21,042 bases of DNA. It comes from Zygnema cylindricum. Its lineage: Eukaryota; Streptophyta; Zygnematophyceae; Zygnematales; Zygnemataceae. Position numbers and translations under genes: made by a program. This document shows, one piece after another, positions 1 to 11,510 of the stretch. The notes under the pieces were generated by a model. The model saw only the letters and a list, made by a program, of their open reading frames with translations. It was not told the DNA's origin and did no database searches. Positions within the stretch are counted from its first letter, which is position 1. The number at the start of each line of letters is the position of its first letter. Location: NCBI GenBank assembly GCA_037447655.1, contig JBBHKE010003039.1:64001-85042 (forward strand). Reading direction: 5' to 3'.

Positions 1-250
1 GTCACGGAACGAAAATCACGTCGTACAAGGCGTATCAGACAATTTTTTTTTTCGCTAAAATAGCATATTATATTAAAATATTAAATATTAAATTTGAAAA
101 AATACTATATATCGCGATATATATATCGCGATAATTTATGTTGGTTTCGGTACGATATATCGAAGAGTTTGCTCGATCGATATTCGATATATATCGAATA
201 TCGATATTATCGCGTTATGAATTTACCCGATATCCAACACTACTCTACAG
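1..250 (+). repeat. Left terminal inverted repeat of the foldback element
   Basis: Pairs with 1601-1851. It contains short self-complementary ATCGCGAT/CGATATATCG stretches, so each arm can also fold on itself. Confidence 0.8.
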
Positions 251-848
251 TACACCGCGAATCGTAATTAGAGTTAAGAAAAAATTAGAGTAAAAAAACA
301 AAAATAAAACAATTAGAGTTATGAACTCTAATTTGTGTGATATAACTTTTTCACAGAGGAAGTTTACTCTAATTTATTTAAGTACTCTATATTGGGTTAA
401 GTCGGCAATAATTATACGCCCTATAATTATGAACACTAAATTACGTAGACGTACAAAATCTATCATTCCGTATAGTTTTGACGTCATTATGACGTTAATA
501 ATATTTGTCGCGCTGGATGTCAATTAATGTTCACACTGACGACAATGCTGTCAACGGACGAGAGTTATGCGAACGACCTTTATTCGATGTGACTGATTTA
601 TTTGTTTAGTGCGATTTCACGTGCGAGCGCGATTCTGTTAAATCACCATTTGTACCTTTTTACTAATAAAAATACAATTTTGCGAGGTCAGACGTCGTCC
701 GTACTCCACACTATTTAAAACGAACCTACATTATATGTTTTACGCTAATGAAACCTTACCTTAAATAGTAAAATTAAATTTTTAGAATCATTCACTCTAT
801 TTAAGGTGATAGAGTCGAAATTTAGGACGATCGAATTAGCATTATTTA

Positions 849-1575
849 GAGTGAAGTTCCATTAGACGAAAAGTGAGGTTGTTTAGAGAAATTCGGACCT
901 CTTTGTACTACGCCGTACCTCTTGTTTTGTTTTTATTAGGAAAACAACTTTACAGAGAATCTTGCCAATATTCTCCAAAAGTTTGGGAGTTAACAATAAA
1001 CGTTGGATATTTTTTCGCGAAGCATTCGCTTCGAAAGTTTATGTAATTGGTGATGTACCTCGCGAGGTACATAACCGATTACAAAAATAATTGAGCCGCG
1101 ACACGTTGGATAATGAGCATACGTGTCAAGCAGGCGACCAATGGATAAAAAAAAATTGCACACGATATACGCATTCAAAAATCCAACAGAAAATACAAAC
1201 GAAATGTCGTAACGCACTTTCGTCGCGTTGTTTTTATTATCGCCCATTCGTCACACTATTTCTGGCAACGCTCATTCGTCACGCGAAAAAACTGGAACCC
1301 TAAAAAAATGAGGTGGTATCTGACAAGGCGTCTGCAAAAAGTACAAAAGTTGTGTTGAACGATTACCTGGTACGCACGTACATAGTTACGCAAATGGAGA
1401 TTTTTGGTCGGTGTGAAAATCATTGACAAATTTCAATATCAAATCTATAGTTACGTGGCTCCACTCTTTTGCTAACACGTGGATTACAAACTCTGCGCAA
1501 TGGAACTTCGTTCAAAGTGTAGCATCTTATAATGTTGGCCGTACGATTACAAAATGTCGTAATGGAACTTCACCC
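849..1575. mobile_element. PIF/Harbinger (Tourist)-like non-autonomous element
   Basis: Terminal inverted repeats are GAGTGAAGTTCCATTA on the left and GGGTGAAGTTCCATTA (reverse complement) on the right, 15 of 16 matching. The flanks are TTA at 846-848 and 1576-1578. The sister element 12718-13282 has the empty site: TTTACTCTAATTACG continues across the point where this insertion sits. A TTA target duplication is typical of PIF/Harbinger. The 727 bp hold no recognisable transposase or DNA-binding gene. Confidence 0.8.
1042..1083. repeat. 42-bp near-perfect palindrome
   Basis: Centred on CGCG between 1062 and 1063. The core GTACCTCGCGAGGTAC is perfect and the outer arms TGTAATTGG and CCGATTACA pair with few mismatches. 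It lies inside the Harbinger-like element and is followed by no obvious gene. Confidence 0.75.
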
Positions 1576-1851
1576 TTACTCTAATTACGATCGCGGTGTA
1601 CAGTACATTCTGAATCGCTATTAGTAGTTTTGGGTATCGGGTAAATTCATATCGTGATAATCTCGATATTTGATATATCGAATATCGATCGAGCAGAATC
1701 CTCGATATATCGTACCGAGACCAACATAAATTATCGCGATATATAGTATTTTTTAAAAATTAATATTTTATATATCTATATAATTTGTAATATTAGCGAA
1801 AAAGACAAATTGTTTGATACGCCACGTACGACGTGATTTTCGTTCCGTGAC

Positions 1852-2313
1852 TTAAAGGTAGACGCCGCAAAATGTAATTGACAAAAAAAATATAATTATG
1901 TATTTAATATAATTACTTATTTGGGGCATGGTTACATGAGAAGGTATGTGTAATAGTACGGACAACAAAATTTCTATATTATAGAGGCTTCGGTTACATC
2001 GCGTATCGTCTGTAAATAAGTTTTTACATACGTGTTTGGATTTGAGTGGTTCCACGTAAGTTAAAGATCAAATCTCTAAAATCGTCAAAGATTTGGAAAC
2101 CGACCACTTTCATATGGAAATCCGTACTTGCGTATTATGTACGTGTACTTCGCAAATGTACCGCGTCAATGTACCTCAGAGATCTCCTTCACTCTGCTGA
2201 CTTTCACTCTGCTGACTTTCAGGAAAAAACCGTATTTCTTTTCGGCAAAGATTTTACGGTCACCATGTCCGAAGGCACGTGACTTTGGAGACTTGTGATT
2301 TTTTTTTTTATTA
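1852..2313. other. Spacer with no recognised gene
   Basis: No TIR, gene or RNA is recognised. A 15-bp unit (CTTTCACTCTGCTGA) is repeated about twice near 2188-2222. Short ORFs on both strands resemble nothing known. Confidence 0.5.
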
Positions 2314-2467
2314 ATGCCTAGATATATTGGCGATACGATATATATCGGTGATATATTGTCAATATATATATCGAAGCGATATATCGATTATCAGGTACCT
2401 GAAATTCGATATATATATATATATATATATCGAATATCGACAAAAGGTCCTCGATACCCACCACTGA
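2314..2467. mobile_element. hAT-like element remnant (right end)
   Basis: Rich in CGATATATCG. The segment ATATATCGATTATCAG followed by GAATATCGACAAA and a degenerate TCGATACCCACCACTGA resembles the right end of the hAT-like element at 15360-15545, which ends CCGATACACAACACTA. It includes a short (AT)n run near 2410-2431. No left end is seen, so this is a fragment. Confidence 0.55.
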
Positions 2468-3048
2468 CTATTAGCGTTATTAACACTAATTCGACAACCC
2501 CAAATTTTGACACTAAAACCTTAAAAAGAATAAATAACACTAATTGTTTTTCTACGTTAATAAAGGTACTGGTTAATCAACGTTAAGAACTCTAATTTCA
2601 GGTTATCTTGAATAAAGTGGTGTACGGAACGTGTCAATCTGTATAAAATGGTATTATGCTAAGTAATAAAGTACGAAATATGAATTAAAATAATAACGAA
2701 CACATTTAAAACATCGCTCATAATAAAAGGCAAAATGAGATCGTACCTATTTTAGTGTAAAGATATTAATCGCGTATTAATTATACGGGAGAAAGCCTAA
2801 ATTAGAGTTATGGATCGATTAAAGTAATATGACGCAACGGTGTACGATCTGTAAGATTTTGTACTCAAACCTATTTTAGTGTAAAAATCTTAATTGCAAA
2901 TTCATTATAGGCGAGCAGTACCCAAATTAGAGTTATGGATAAATTAGAGTAAAATGTTTTTTTCCGAAACGCAAAAAATAAAAATTAGAGTTAAAAACAC
3001 TAATGATTTTTTACACTAACTATTCTCACCTAATAGCGATTCACGATG
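2468..3048. mobile_element. MITE-family element, left-truncated; sister of 15621-16192
   Basis: Aligns along its length with 15633-16192, including the CTATTAGCGTTATTAACAC start, the AAAGGTACTGGTTAATCAAC segment, and the end CGATTCACGATG before TA (3049-3050). The outer dozen bases of the left terminal repeat are missing. ATTAGAGT octamers recur internally. No protein is conserved between the copies. Confidence 0.75.
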
Positions 3049-3050
3049 TA

Positions 3051-3291
3051 CTTTGTTGTCCTTTTATGTATCAGGAATAAAACTTATCGCGATAAATTCG
3101 ACATTCGATAGATTAAATATAGGACAGTCAGAGAGCTCGATGTATTGCTCTGTAACCAACAAAAATCATCGCGATACATTTTTTGGGTGGTAGGGGTCTG
3201 TACTGAAATGTTGTACGATATGTAAGGAACCCCCCCCCCCCCCTTTTCAAGGGGCAAGCCACGGGGGGGGGGGGGGCACATTTGAAAAAAA
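3051..3291. repeat. Dispersed repeat adjoining the MITE, also at 16195-16435
   Basis: Matches 16195-16435 closely, including GTATCAGGAATAAAA, ATCATCGCGATA, GGGGTCTGTACTGAAATG and the end CACATTTGAAAAAAA. The start resembles the left end of the hAT-like family. The copy is cut by the assembly gap. Confidence 0.75.
3230..3276. repeat. C14 ... G14 homopolymer hairpin next to the assembly gap
   Basis: Fourteen C (3230-3243) and fourteen G (3263-3276) are separated by 19 bases, so they can form a very stable stem. The homologous site near 16375-16415 has shorter, interrupted runs around GTGGCGCGCCAC. Confidence 0.85.
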
Positions 3292-3301
3292 NNNNNNNNN
3301 N
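3292..3301. other. Assembly gap (10 N)
   Basis: Ten unresolved bases directly after the G-run and poly-A. The dispersed repeat ends here and a different sequence begins after it, so the join may not reflect true adjacency. Confidence 0.99.
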
Positions 3302-3896
3302 GGATCTAGACCACCCACACGAAACGTGGGAACATCTACTATGGAGAGGGGTACACTTCAAGGTACTTTAAAGGTCATAAAAGTTCATGCCGTCTATCAT
3401 GCACTGCATTGACGGAAAAGAGGTGCACCGCTCACAAATCCGCTAAGCTTCAGCTTCCAAGAGAAACACTTTATGAAACGGCTGACAGTAGATGTGAGAG
3501 AACGGAGCGTCTGTGGCGCTCAAACGCCGGTATCCACAAAGTTTTGAAGCCCTCGGAGGCAATGAAAGTTTAAAGGTTACAGTTGAAAACTGCACAGAGA
3601 TATGTGAAAGATGATGACATGAGCGGATGATTCGCCTCAAACTCAACCTCTCGCGGTTTGAGGCATCAGGCGCAAACTCGCGGTGTCTGCGAGGCAAGAG
3701 AGTGTAGATGACAGTCGGCAAAGTATTTCACAAAGAGAACCTTCGACTTCGAATCGCCTAAACACTCGCCACGTGGAGAAAAGGCAGTTACGTCACGTAC
3801 TATCTGCCGTACTTGAAAATACTGGAAATTTCATGGAACTTCACATGGGGAGAGGTATCATCTACAAGGGTGCAAAGCACACCCACCAGATCTAGG
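3302..3896. repeat. Exact 226-bp mirror (reversed, not complemented) repeat with 143-bp spacer
   Basis: Position i in 3302-3527 carries the same base as position 7198-i in 3671-3896, for all 226 positions checked, with no mismatch or indel. This is a mirror repeat, not an inverted repeat: the two arms do not base-pair as hairpin arms. Symmetry is lost in the 143-bp spacer at 3528-3670, which carries an ordinary 9-bp hairpin (GCCTCAAAC/GTTTGAGGC). The left arm starts at the first base after the N gap. ORFs that cross the arms cannot be trusted. Confidence 0.95.
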
Positions 3897-4148
3897 AACT
3901 TGGGAATTGGGATCCTATCTTCAGTACGGTATATTTGAAATTTCAAGTGTTGCGTAGCGTATAAGGGTAACCTTAAATCGGAAAGAAGTCGGCTTTTCTT
4001 GTTCGCTAACACAAAATCGAACACTGAGGAATGCCGGTTCGAACAACTTCTCGCTACCCGGTACGCGACTACGCGTTCTCGGTAAGCCCTTTCCTCCTAC
4101 AAGCATTGGTGACGCGATGTTGGAGGGCTTCTTCCACTTTTAAAACTA
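3897..4148. other. Unrecognised spacer
   Basis: No TIR, gene or repeat is recognised between the mirror repeat and the next MITE. The first A of the flanking TA is at 4148. Confidence 0.5.
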
Positions 4149-4362
4149 CACCGTGTATCGCTATTAGTGTTTATATTTTTTTTGCCACTTAAAACATCTT
4201 TTCCCCCGTACACACATGTCGGATTGTGGATCGACGGTTACGATTGACATTTAAGATTTCCAGCTTCCGATTGGCGGTCTCAAATTGACAATCGGGCATG
4301 TGTGTACGGAGAAAAATGTTTTAGTGGCGACAAATTATGAACACTAATAGCCATACACGGTG
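4149..4362. mobile_element. Intact 214-bp foldback MITE, TA-flanked
   Basis: TA at 4147-4148 and 4363-4364. Ends are CACCGTGTATCGCTATTAGT on the left and a reverse complement differing at one base over the first 20. The arms pair over about 75 bp (GCCACT...AAAACAT, CCGTACACACATG). No ORF. Confidence 0.85.
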
Positions 4363-4433
4363 TACACTACACGATGTATCGCTATTAGTGTTAATAACTT
4401 TTTCGCCCGCTTAAAACATATTTTTTCCGTACA

Positions 4434-5414
4434 CACCATAAGTAGGTGTCCGTAAGCCCATACAATATGCCTATTGTACACAAAACATACAATATACCCT
4501 CAAGACCCATATTGTATTGGCCGCAAAATGAAATAAAATAGGAACAGGGCTGAGTTGCACATCGATCGATAGAGAATTAAACGACATGTCTAAACTATGA
4601 AAAAAAATCGGACAAAAAAAATACTTTTGTGAGTTTTGAGGGACTTTTTATTTAAACCGTCGGATTTGGACGATCGGACGGTCGTTGATCAAAGTAGGCG
4701 ATTGATGAAGATCACATGAAAAGCCCGTAACACAACTTACGAAAGGACAATCTGTCATATTAGCGTCTGCAATTTTGAGGGCCACATTAAATAAAGCCTC
4801 AAATTGACCAACCAAGCAGTATGGGTTGATAAAAAAAAAATTACCACACTGCCAAAAAAATTACCAAAACCTACGGACCAACCCCGTTGGCGTTCACACA
4901 GTCGAAACGCGGCTGTCAGACGAATATGTGTGAACGGGATTTTTTACGACATGGTTTTTTTCCCTTTTCAGAACGCACATTCTCATGCGTCCGCGTTTAC
5001 TAAAACTAATTTATTGTAGTTTTAACTTAAAAAGGTGCATTTATATACGGTCTGACATTGACCGTATACCACTCTATTTAAGAGACAACGTACTTTCATT
5101 TTTTACGGTACTTGGAAAATAGCCCTAATTAGAGTAATGAAAATAATAGAATAAATAACGCTATTTGAGAATTTTCCTGGTTTTTTTTTCCCGGTTTTTT
5201 TTCCCACGGAATGTCATCCTACGCCGTGTCAGTTTGCTAAAAAAATCCGTCCGGCGGCGTGCGCTATACTTTTATCTTACGTCAAATTCAGACGTTCGTA
5301 CATGAGTGTGCAAGACGCACACACATACAGTATGCTTACGTTGCGCGAGTTTTGTGCAAAGTTTTGTGCGCCTACCTAAGGCCTGCCATAAAAAAGCCTA
5401 CCTTTGAACTATTG
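4434..5414. mobile_element. Insertion within the MITE, containing a dispersed repeat
   Basis: Interrupts the MITE between two ACACAC tracts, a possible but low-complexity target duplication. The segment about 4925-5150 (CGCACATTCTCATGCGTCCG and following) resembles 12210-12400 in the same orientation. No matching terminal repeats or transposase were found, so its class is unknown. It also holds an inverted pair, CGTTCACACA and TGTGTGAACG, near 4888 and 4926. Confidence 0.45.
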
Positions 5415-5552
5415 AACACACTTGTTCGATTTCAGTTTGAGGCCAATCGGAAGCTGAGAATGTTACCTTTAAATCGCAACCGTCAGATCCACAATCCGAC
5501 AAGCGTGTACGGAGAAAATATGTTTTAAGTGGCAAAAAAAACATTAACACTA

Positions 5553-6071
5553 CACCGTGAATCGCTATTAGCGTGTTGGTCGCTAATTAAGGTACCCTGT
5601 TTTTTTGGGCAAATTCTCAAATAGAATTAGACATTCTAAATGTTCCTACACGTTATTCGAGGTGTTCCATAAAATAGGATTCATGACTTTAATATAGTGC
5701 CATCGTAAATAGTGTGATGTACGGTCTGTCAGAGACGTACTTTTTTGTACTTTTTCAAGTAGAAAAGTACATAAAAGATATTCACGCTGTCAAGGAGTCG
5801 CGCTAACATGTAATTGCGTAAATATTTTCCGGCATTTGCGGATGTAAAAAAAACGCGACGGCGTACGATTTGAACAATTTCGTACATGCACATATTTTAG
5901 TGTGGAGATATTCTACACCGAAATTTTTTACAAAGCAGTTTACAAATTAGAGTATACGAAAAATTATGATAAAAAATATTTCCAAAAAAAACGACATTCC
6001 CAATTAGCGTAGATAACGCTAAATGTTTCATTACGCTATCTATTTCATTACGCTAATAGCGATTCACGGTG
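5553..6071. mobile_element. TA-flanked MITE-family element, 519 bp, nested
   Basis: Ends are CACCGTGAATCGCTATTAGC on the left and its exact 20-bp counterpart on the right. TA at 5551-5552 and 6072-6073 is the target duplication, proved by reconstruction of the host terminal repeat. Internal ATTAGAGT/ATTAGCGT octamers are present. No coding sequence. Confidence 0.85.
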
Positions 6072-6096
6072 TAGTAGCGATTCGCGGTGTACTGTA

Positions 6097-6663
6097 CACC
6101 GCCAATCGCTATTAGCGTAGAAGTTTCTTTAACGTGCATGAATAATTACAGTGGTTTACGCTAATTAAGAATTTGAAAAATTCGAAAAAAAAAACATACA
6201 TTCTGATTGTTTAATAATTATAATTTGGGTCTTTGGAAAAATAAATGTCGTTCACAAACATGTTTACATTAATACAAGTAACCGTACAATTTTTTATGAA
6301 ATCGTACGCTGTCACGTAAAAGATTCACACGTGCATGTCAGACTATTTTACCGCTGTTAAGCGTCAGCGCTACGTCGTAAAGCGTACATTTTTGGTCCAA
6401 TTTTAAGATGCGTGATTTGTACGGTTGTAATGTTTACGCAACGTTTGTTGTAAAAAAAGTTGGTCGCTTGTCCGTTGTATCTCGATAATGTACGTTAATA
6501 AGGGCTCTTTACGCTAATACTGTCGCGATGCTTTTTTTTAATTAGAGTGAATTAATGCTAATATGTGTGTTAACTCTAAAATGGTTGCACTTCCGTTTGT
6601 CTCTCCGGCCTGTGACCGGTATTAGCGTTAATGTTATGACGTATTAGAGTAAACTCTTATTCT
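6097..6663. repeat. Subterminal region of the giant element
   Basis: Holds scattered ATTAGAGT/ATTAGCGT/ACGCTAAT octamers like those in the smaller family members, ending near TATTAGAGTAAACTC at about 6640-6656. No gene is recognised. 6664-7057 beyond it shows nothing identifiable. Confidence 0.5.
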
Positions 6664-7057
6664 ATATTGTTCCAAAATTTACAATCTCAACAACCACCTC
6701 GTCTTAAGCATATTGTGATTGGTCGCCCAAAATAACAACGTGGACATTTTTATATCCACGTAAACATTACGACTCCAACATGTATCACAGCCACAAAGTT
6801 ATTCCTTTGTCGTCACATCCAAGCCACGCCATACCATTTTGCAAATCTTGTCATTTCCTTGACAAGAAATCGGACGTTTCGCCTCCACTTTCAGCTTAGT
6901 TTTTTCTTTTATTAGGAATTTTCAGTTTTTAGGGTTAGTATTATCATTTCATTATTACACTTTTCAACACGGAAGAACAAAAAGGGACGTGGATGTCATC
7001 GTGGTGGAGACGTATTTCTCAAAAGCATAAGAAACAAAAAATGGTGCAAGTTACATA

Positions 7058-8340
<1,283 letters not shown>

Positions 8341-9282
8341 TAATCCGATCCGAGCGCAAAACTCGTGTTTTTATTTTTTTATGTTTTTAGCCCTTTACTA
8401 ACCAAATTTGTCATTCTTATTCTCTTCTTGTTTCACTTTTTATATTGTAGGCACGGGATTTCGTCCGATAAGTCTATCAAATTGGAGATAAAGAGGGGAT
8501 GAACCACCGCCATGCGATTGCATTAGGTTCCTTTCGCATTATTAGGGAAATTTTGATTTTGTAATCTTGATCTAAAGTGCGATGAGCGGGGCATAAATAT
8601 AGAGTTTTTAGAAAAGATTAATTGTTTAAGTGATATGTATACTTTTAGTTTGATTAGAGATATATTCGACGTGGATCGTAGGTTAATATGTTTTAACCTT
8701 TGGGCTCTTTCTTATATTTTTTAGGCGTAGAGACGAGTATTATTTTTTTATGTGTTTTTTTACTAATTTTCAATGAAATATAATACATTTCCTTTTCGAT
8801 TGAGATTACGTTTTTGAAAATGACTTTGTAAGATGTTAGTATATTTATTACAGAAACTGAAAAAAGGATGCGGATGAAAAAATGTGTGTTTGTATGTGTG
8901 CATGTGTGCGGGGGAGTGTGGGGGGAGATTGTTCAAAAAAATTACAGAAAAGTTTTTCAAAGAAAGGTAAGAGAGAGGCGAATGAAAGATGGAGGAAGGC
9001 AAATAATATTTAAGAATAAAGAGGAAACGAGCGAGATAGAGAAAATGAATTAAGGGAGATAAAAAGAGAAGAAGAGGGAAGGGAAGAGAAGAGAAAAGAG
9101 TTTGGGGAGATAACGAAAAAAACAAGTTTGATATCCTAACCTCAATTTTTTTGAGGGAAAGCAATGAGAAATGGAGGCATGTAAAAGATTTAGGGATGGA
9201 AGAAACGTGAAATATAATACTTAAATCCATAATTGCTCAAATCTAGGTTTGAAAGAAAGGTGAAGAAATGTGTAGACAAACA
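8341..9282. other. AT-rich spacer, no gene seen
   Basis: Contains a GT-rich patch near 8880-8920 and a GA-rich patch near 9060-9110. The minus-strand ORF at 8763-9230 is compositional (Ser/Leu/Phe/His-rich) with no recognisable domain. Confidence 0.5.
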
Positions 9283-9470
9283 ATTCAAAGTTGTCTCGTC
9301 GCTGAATTGTATAGATTCGACACCTCAAACCAACGACGATAATGTGTTGTCGCTGAATGATAAAACTTAAGTTCTACCATCCAACGACAACAATGTGTCA
9401 TCGCTGAATAGTACAACTTCAGGTCCACCATTCGGCAACGACAATGTGTCGTCGTTGAGCGGAAGAACTT
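9283..9470. repeat. Four-copy 51-bp minisatellite
   Basis: The word TCGCTGAA (last copy TCGTTGAG) recurs at 9299, 9350, 9401 and 9452, an exact 51-bp spacing, with CAACGACNA...AATGTGT before it in later units. Confidence 0.8.
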
Positions 9471-10256
9471 TCAAAAATTCCATTATTTTATTCTTTTTCA
9501 AGGGCAATGAGAGTAATAATATGAAAAGTTTTCAAGTTCAAAAAATGGTAAATTCGTACCAAAACCTGGAAGCTATACATAGGTTGGTTAAAGGAGTAAA
9601 CCGTAGATGTAATTGGCTAAAATATACCGATGTTTTCTTTTTTCCTCACAATTAATAAACCAAACATCGATTTTTTCTTTTAAGTTTGGTCCATCGAAAT
9701 CAAAAACAATAATCAAACGTCATTTTTTTTCTTGTCTTTTTTTTATCTTGGTCGTAAATAAATCACATGTGACATTTTTTTTTCTTTATCAAAATAACCT
9801 CGCATCATCATTTTTTAACAATCAAAAGCATAATTTACTAACATAAAGCAACATCATATGTAGAAATCAAAAAACGAAAACATAAGTAAACAACATAACC
9901 CAAAACAAAAACTGAATAACATAAACAAAAAACATAAATGAAAAATTCATTTTTTTTATATTCCTTTCACGAACACATAAAAGTTGTACATAAATACACC
10001 ATTCTACATGCAAACCATAGCTATGGAACCGTAAAGAGATATAAGTAACAACGAAAAAAATGAAAACTTATCTCGAAAAAATATTGAATGTAACATACAG
10101 CAAAAACATAAAAATATAGTGCTCCCTATTTTTCTATATATTATATTTGCTTTTGTCACTTGTTGAGTCAAACCACCACTTTCAGTATACATCCATGCAA
10201 CTCCTTCCCTCCCTCTTACTTTTGACTCTTCACCGTTATTTAACATAGTATTAGGC
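9471..10256. other. AT-rich spacer, no gene seen
   Basis: T-runs and A-rich words such as AACATAAAC. No recognisable coding, RNA or repeat structure. Confidence 0.5.
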
Positions 10257-10380
10257 TTGTTTTCAAATCTTCCCTCTTTTTTTCCCCTCTTTCCTCTCTC
10301 TCTTTTACTCTCTTACTTTCTTCACCTCCCTCTTTTTTCTCCTCACTCTTTCTTTTCATATCGTCAAAACCTGTTTTTTT
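10257..10380. repeat. Short CT-rich tract
   Basis: Polypyrimidine composition (CTCTTTTTTTCCCCTC and similar), a smaller relative of 7058-8340. Confidence 0.7.
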
Positions 10381-10439
10381 ATAATTTATTTGTATGCTCT
10401 TTTGGTTCAAAAAGCAGAGGGAATAATGAGTACGTCAAA

Positions 10440-10600
10440 AATGCAAATAAGACAAAAAGATAAAATGATAAACAAAACCGCAATCAAAAACAAAAATAAA
10501 TAAATGCAAAACAAAACACAAAAATAAATAAATGCAAAACAAACCACAAAAATATACCACAATAAAACAAAAGATAAACAAAACAAAACATCTACATGAA
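10440..10600. repeat. A-rich repeat with ~28-bp units
   Basis: The phrase CAAAAATAAATAAATGCAAA occurs twice in succession around 10491-10545, surrounded by ACAAAAC words. Confidence 0.7.
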
Positions 10601-10619
10601 AAAAGTTCAGCAGGGCTAA

Positions 10620-11510
10620 AAAAAGGGAGAGGGAGAGAGAGAATGAGAGGGACATAATTAAGGGAGGGTGTCGCATTTGAAAGAGGGGGGGGGAGGGAAG
10701 ACAAACCAAAGGGGAGATTAAGAGACAAGAGACATGGCGAGTCAAAGAATGTAAGAGGGGACTAAAGAGGAAGAGGGAATGGAGATCAAAAGTAAAGGAG
10801 GGAGGCAGATTGAATAAGCAGGAAATGCTTCTTGAGTGGTGAGAATGAGGGGATAAGGAAAAAAAAGGGATTCAAATATAGGGAGAAGCGGGGTTAACGT
10901 ATAGGAAGAGGTAAATCGAGAGGGAGAGAGGTAGAGTAAGGGAGAGATAAGGGGAGGGGGGGAGGGGAAAGGAGATCAAAAGTAAAAGAGGGAGCAGATT
11001 GAAAGGGGGCGGGATAGGCTTCTTGAGCGGTGAGAATGAGGGGAAGAAGAAAAAAAGAGGGATACAAATATAGGGAGAGTGAGGGATTAACGGATAAGGA
11101 GAGGAACATTGAGGGGGAGAGAGGGGGAGGGGGAGAAATGAGAGAGTGCGGCAGAGGTAGGGAGAGAGAAGGCGAGGGAGGGGGGAAGGGGGGCAAACCT
11201 AGGGGGAGATGGGGAGGCAAGGTAAATGGTGAGTGAGAGGAAAACACAAACCGGGAGAATGAGCATTTTTCATCATATGCTTAAGGAGAAATGTAGAAGG
11301 CAGGGTGGGTGGAAGAACAAGAGGCAGGTTGATAGGGAGGAGAGAGGGCTTAGTGAGAGGTAAGAATGAGATGAGGAGGAAGATTTTGAGAGAGAAAAAG
11401 AGAGGGAGAAACTGATAGGTAGAGACATATTGAGAGAGTGAAAAGGAGAGTGAGAGATATGTATGGCGTGAGAAAAAAGAAGTAGAAAGGGAGCGATGAC
11501 GTACATGAAA
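10620..11510. repeat. GA-rich polypurine tract with a ~190-bp repeat unit
   Basis: Purine-rich plus strand. GGAGATCAAAAGTAAA occurs at 10781 and 10971, followed in both by (G)CAGATTG, GCTTCTTGAG and GTGAGAATGAGGGG. A weaker third copy follows near 11319. ORFs here are compositional. Confidence 0.8.

Larger units (their letters stand above)
253..1598. mobile_element. TA-flanked MITE-family element (long form), interrupted by a Harbinger-like element
   Basis: Starts CACCGCGAATCG and ends CGATCGCGGTG, flanked by TA at 251-252 and 1599-1600. The left part to about 848 and the last 20 bp align with the 565-bp element at 12718-13282. The extra length is the separate insertion at 849-1575. Only the octamers ATTAGAGT/ACTCTAAT recur inside. 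Short ORFs such as 321-527 are not conserved in the sister copy, so it looks non-coding. Confidence 0.8.
1..1851. mobile_element. Foldback DNA transposon with ~250-bp terminal inverted repeats
   Basis: The first 250 bases and the reverse complement of 1601-1851 align along their whole length. Both begin GTCACGGAACGAAAATCACG and continue through runs of ATCGCGATA and CGATATATCGA. Without the nested element 253-1598 it would be a roughly 500-bp near-perfect foldback with no coding capacity. The right flank begins TTAAAGG. The left flank lies outside the window, so neither the target duplication nor the true left boundary can be checked and the superfamily is left open. No transposase is seen. 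Confidence 0.8.
4370..6089. mobile_element. Second copy of the 214-bp MITE, interrupted twice
   Basis: The left arm 4370-4433 matches 4149-4362 as far as CCGTACACAC. The right arm resumes near 5415 (GATTTCAGTTTGAGGCCAAT...) and runs to the terminal repeat, which is split by element 5553-6071. Removing that element rejoins TAACACTAGTAGCGATTCGC, a good terminal repeat. Outer TA dinucleotides are at 4368-4369 and 6090-6091. Confidence 0.75.

Noticed and set aside
3443-3721. 92-codon minus-strand ORF across the mirror repeat
   Set aside because: It spans DNA of doubtful authenticity and shows no known motif.
3302-3896. A transposon with 226-bp terminal inverted repeats
   Set aside because: The arms looked like inverted repeats at first, but they match by plain reversal and not by reverse complement, so they cannot pair as a TIR.
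6601-6625. CCGGCCTGTGACCGGTATTAGCG as a second end for the element starting at 6097
   Set aside because: The core ATTAGCG matches, but the outer part does not match CACCGCCAATCG and no TA lies at the expected place. The end at 12499 fits much better.
8763-9230. 155-codon minus-strand ORF
   Set aside because: Low-complexity Ser/Leu/Phe/His composition from a GA-rich plus strand. No motif.
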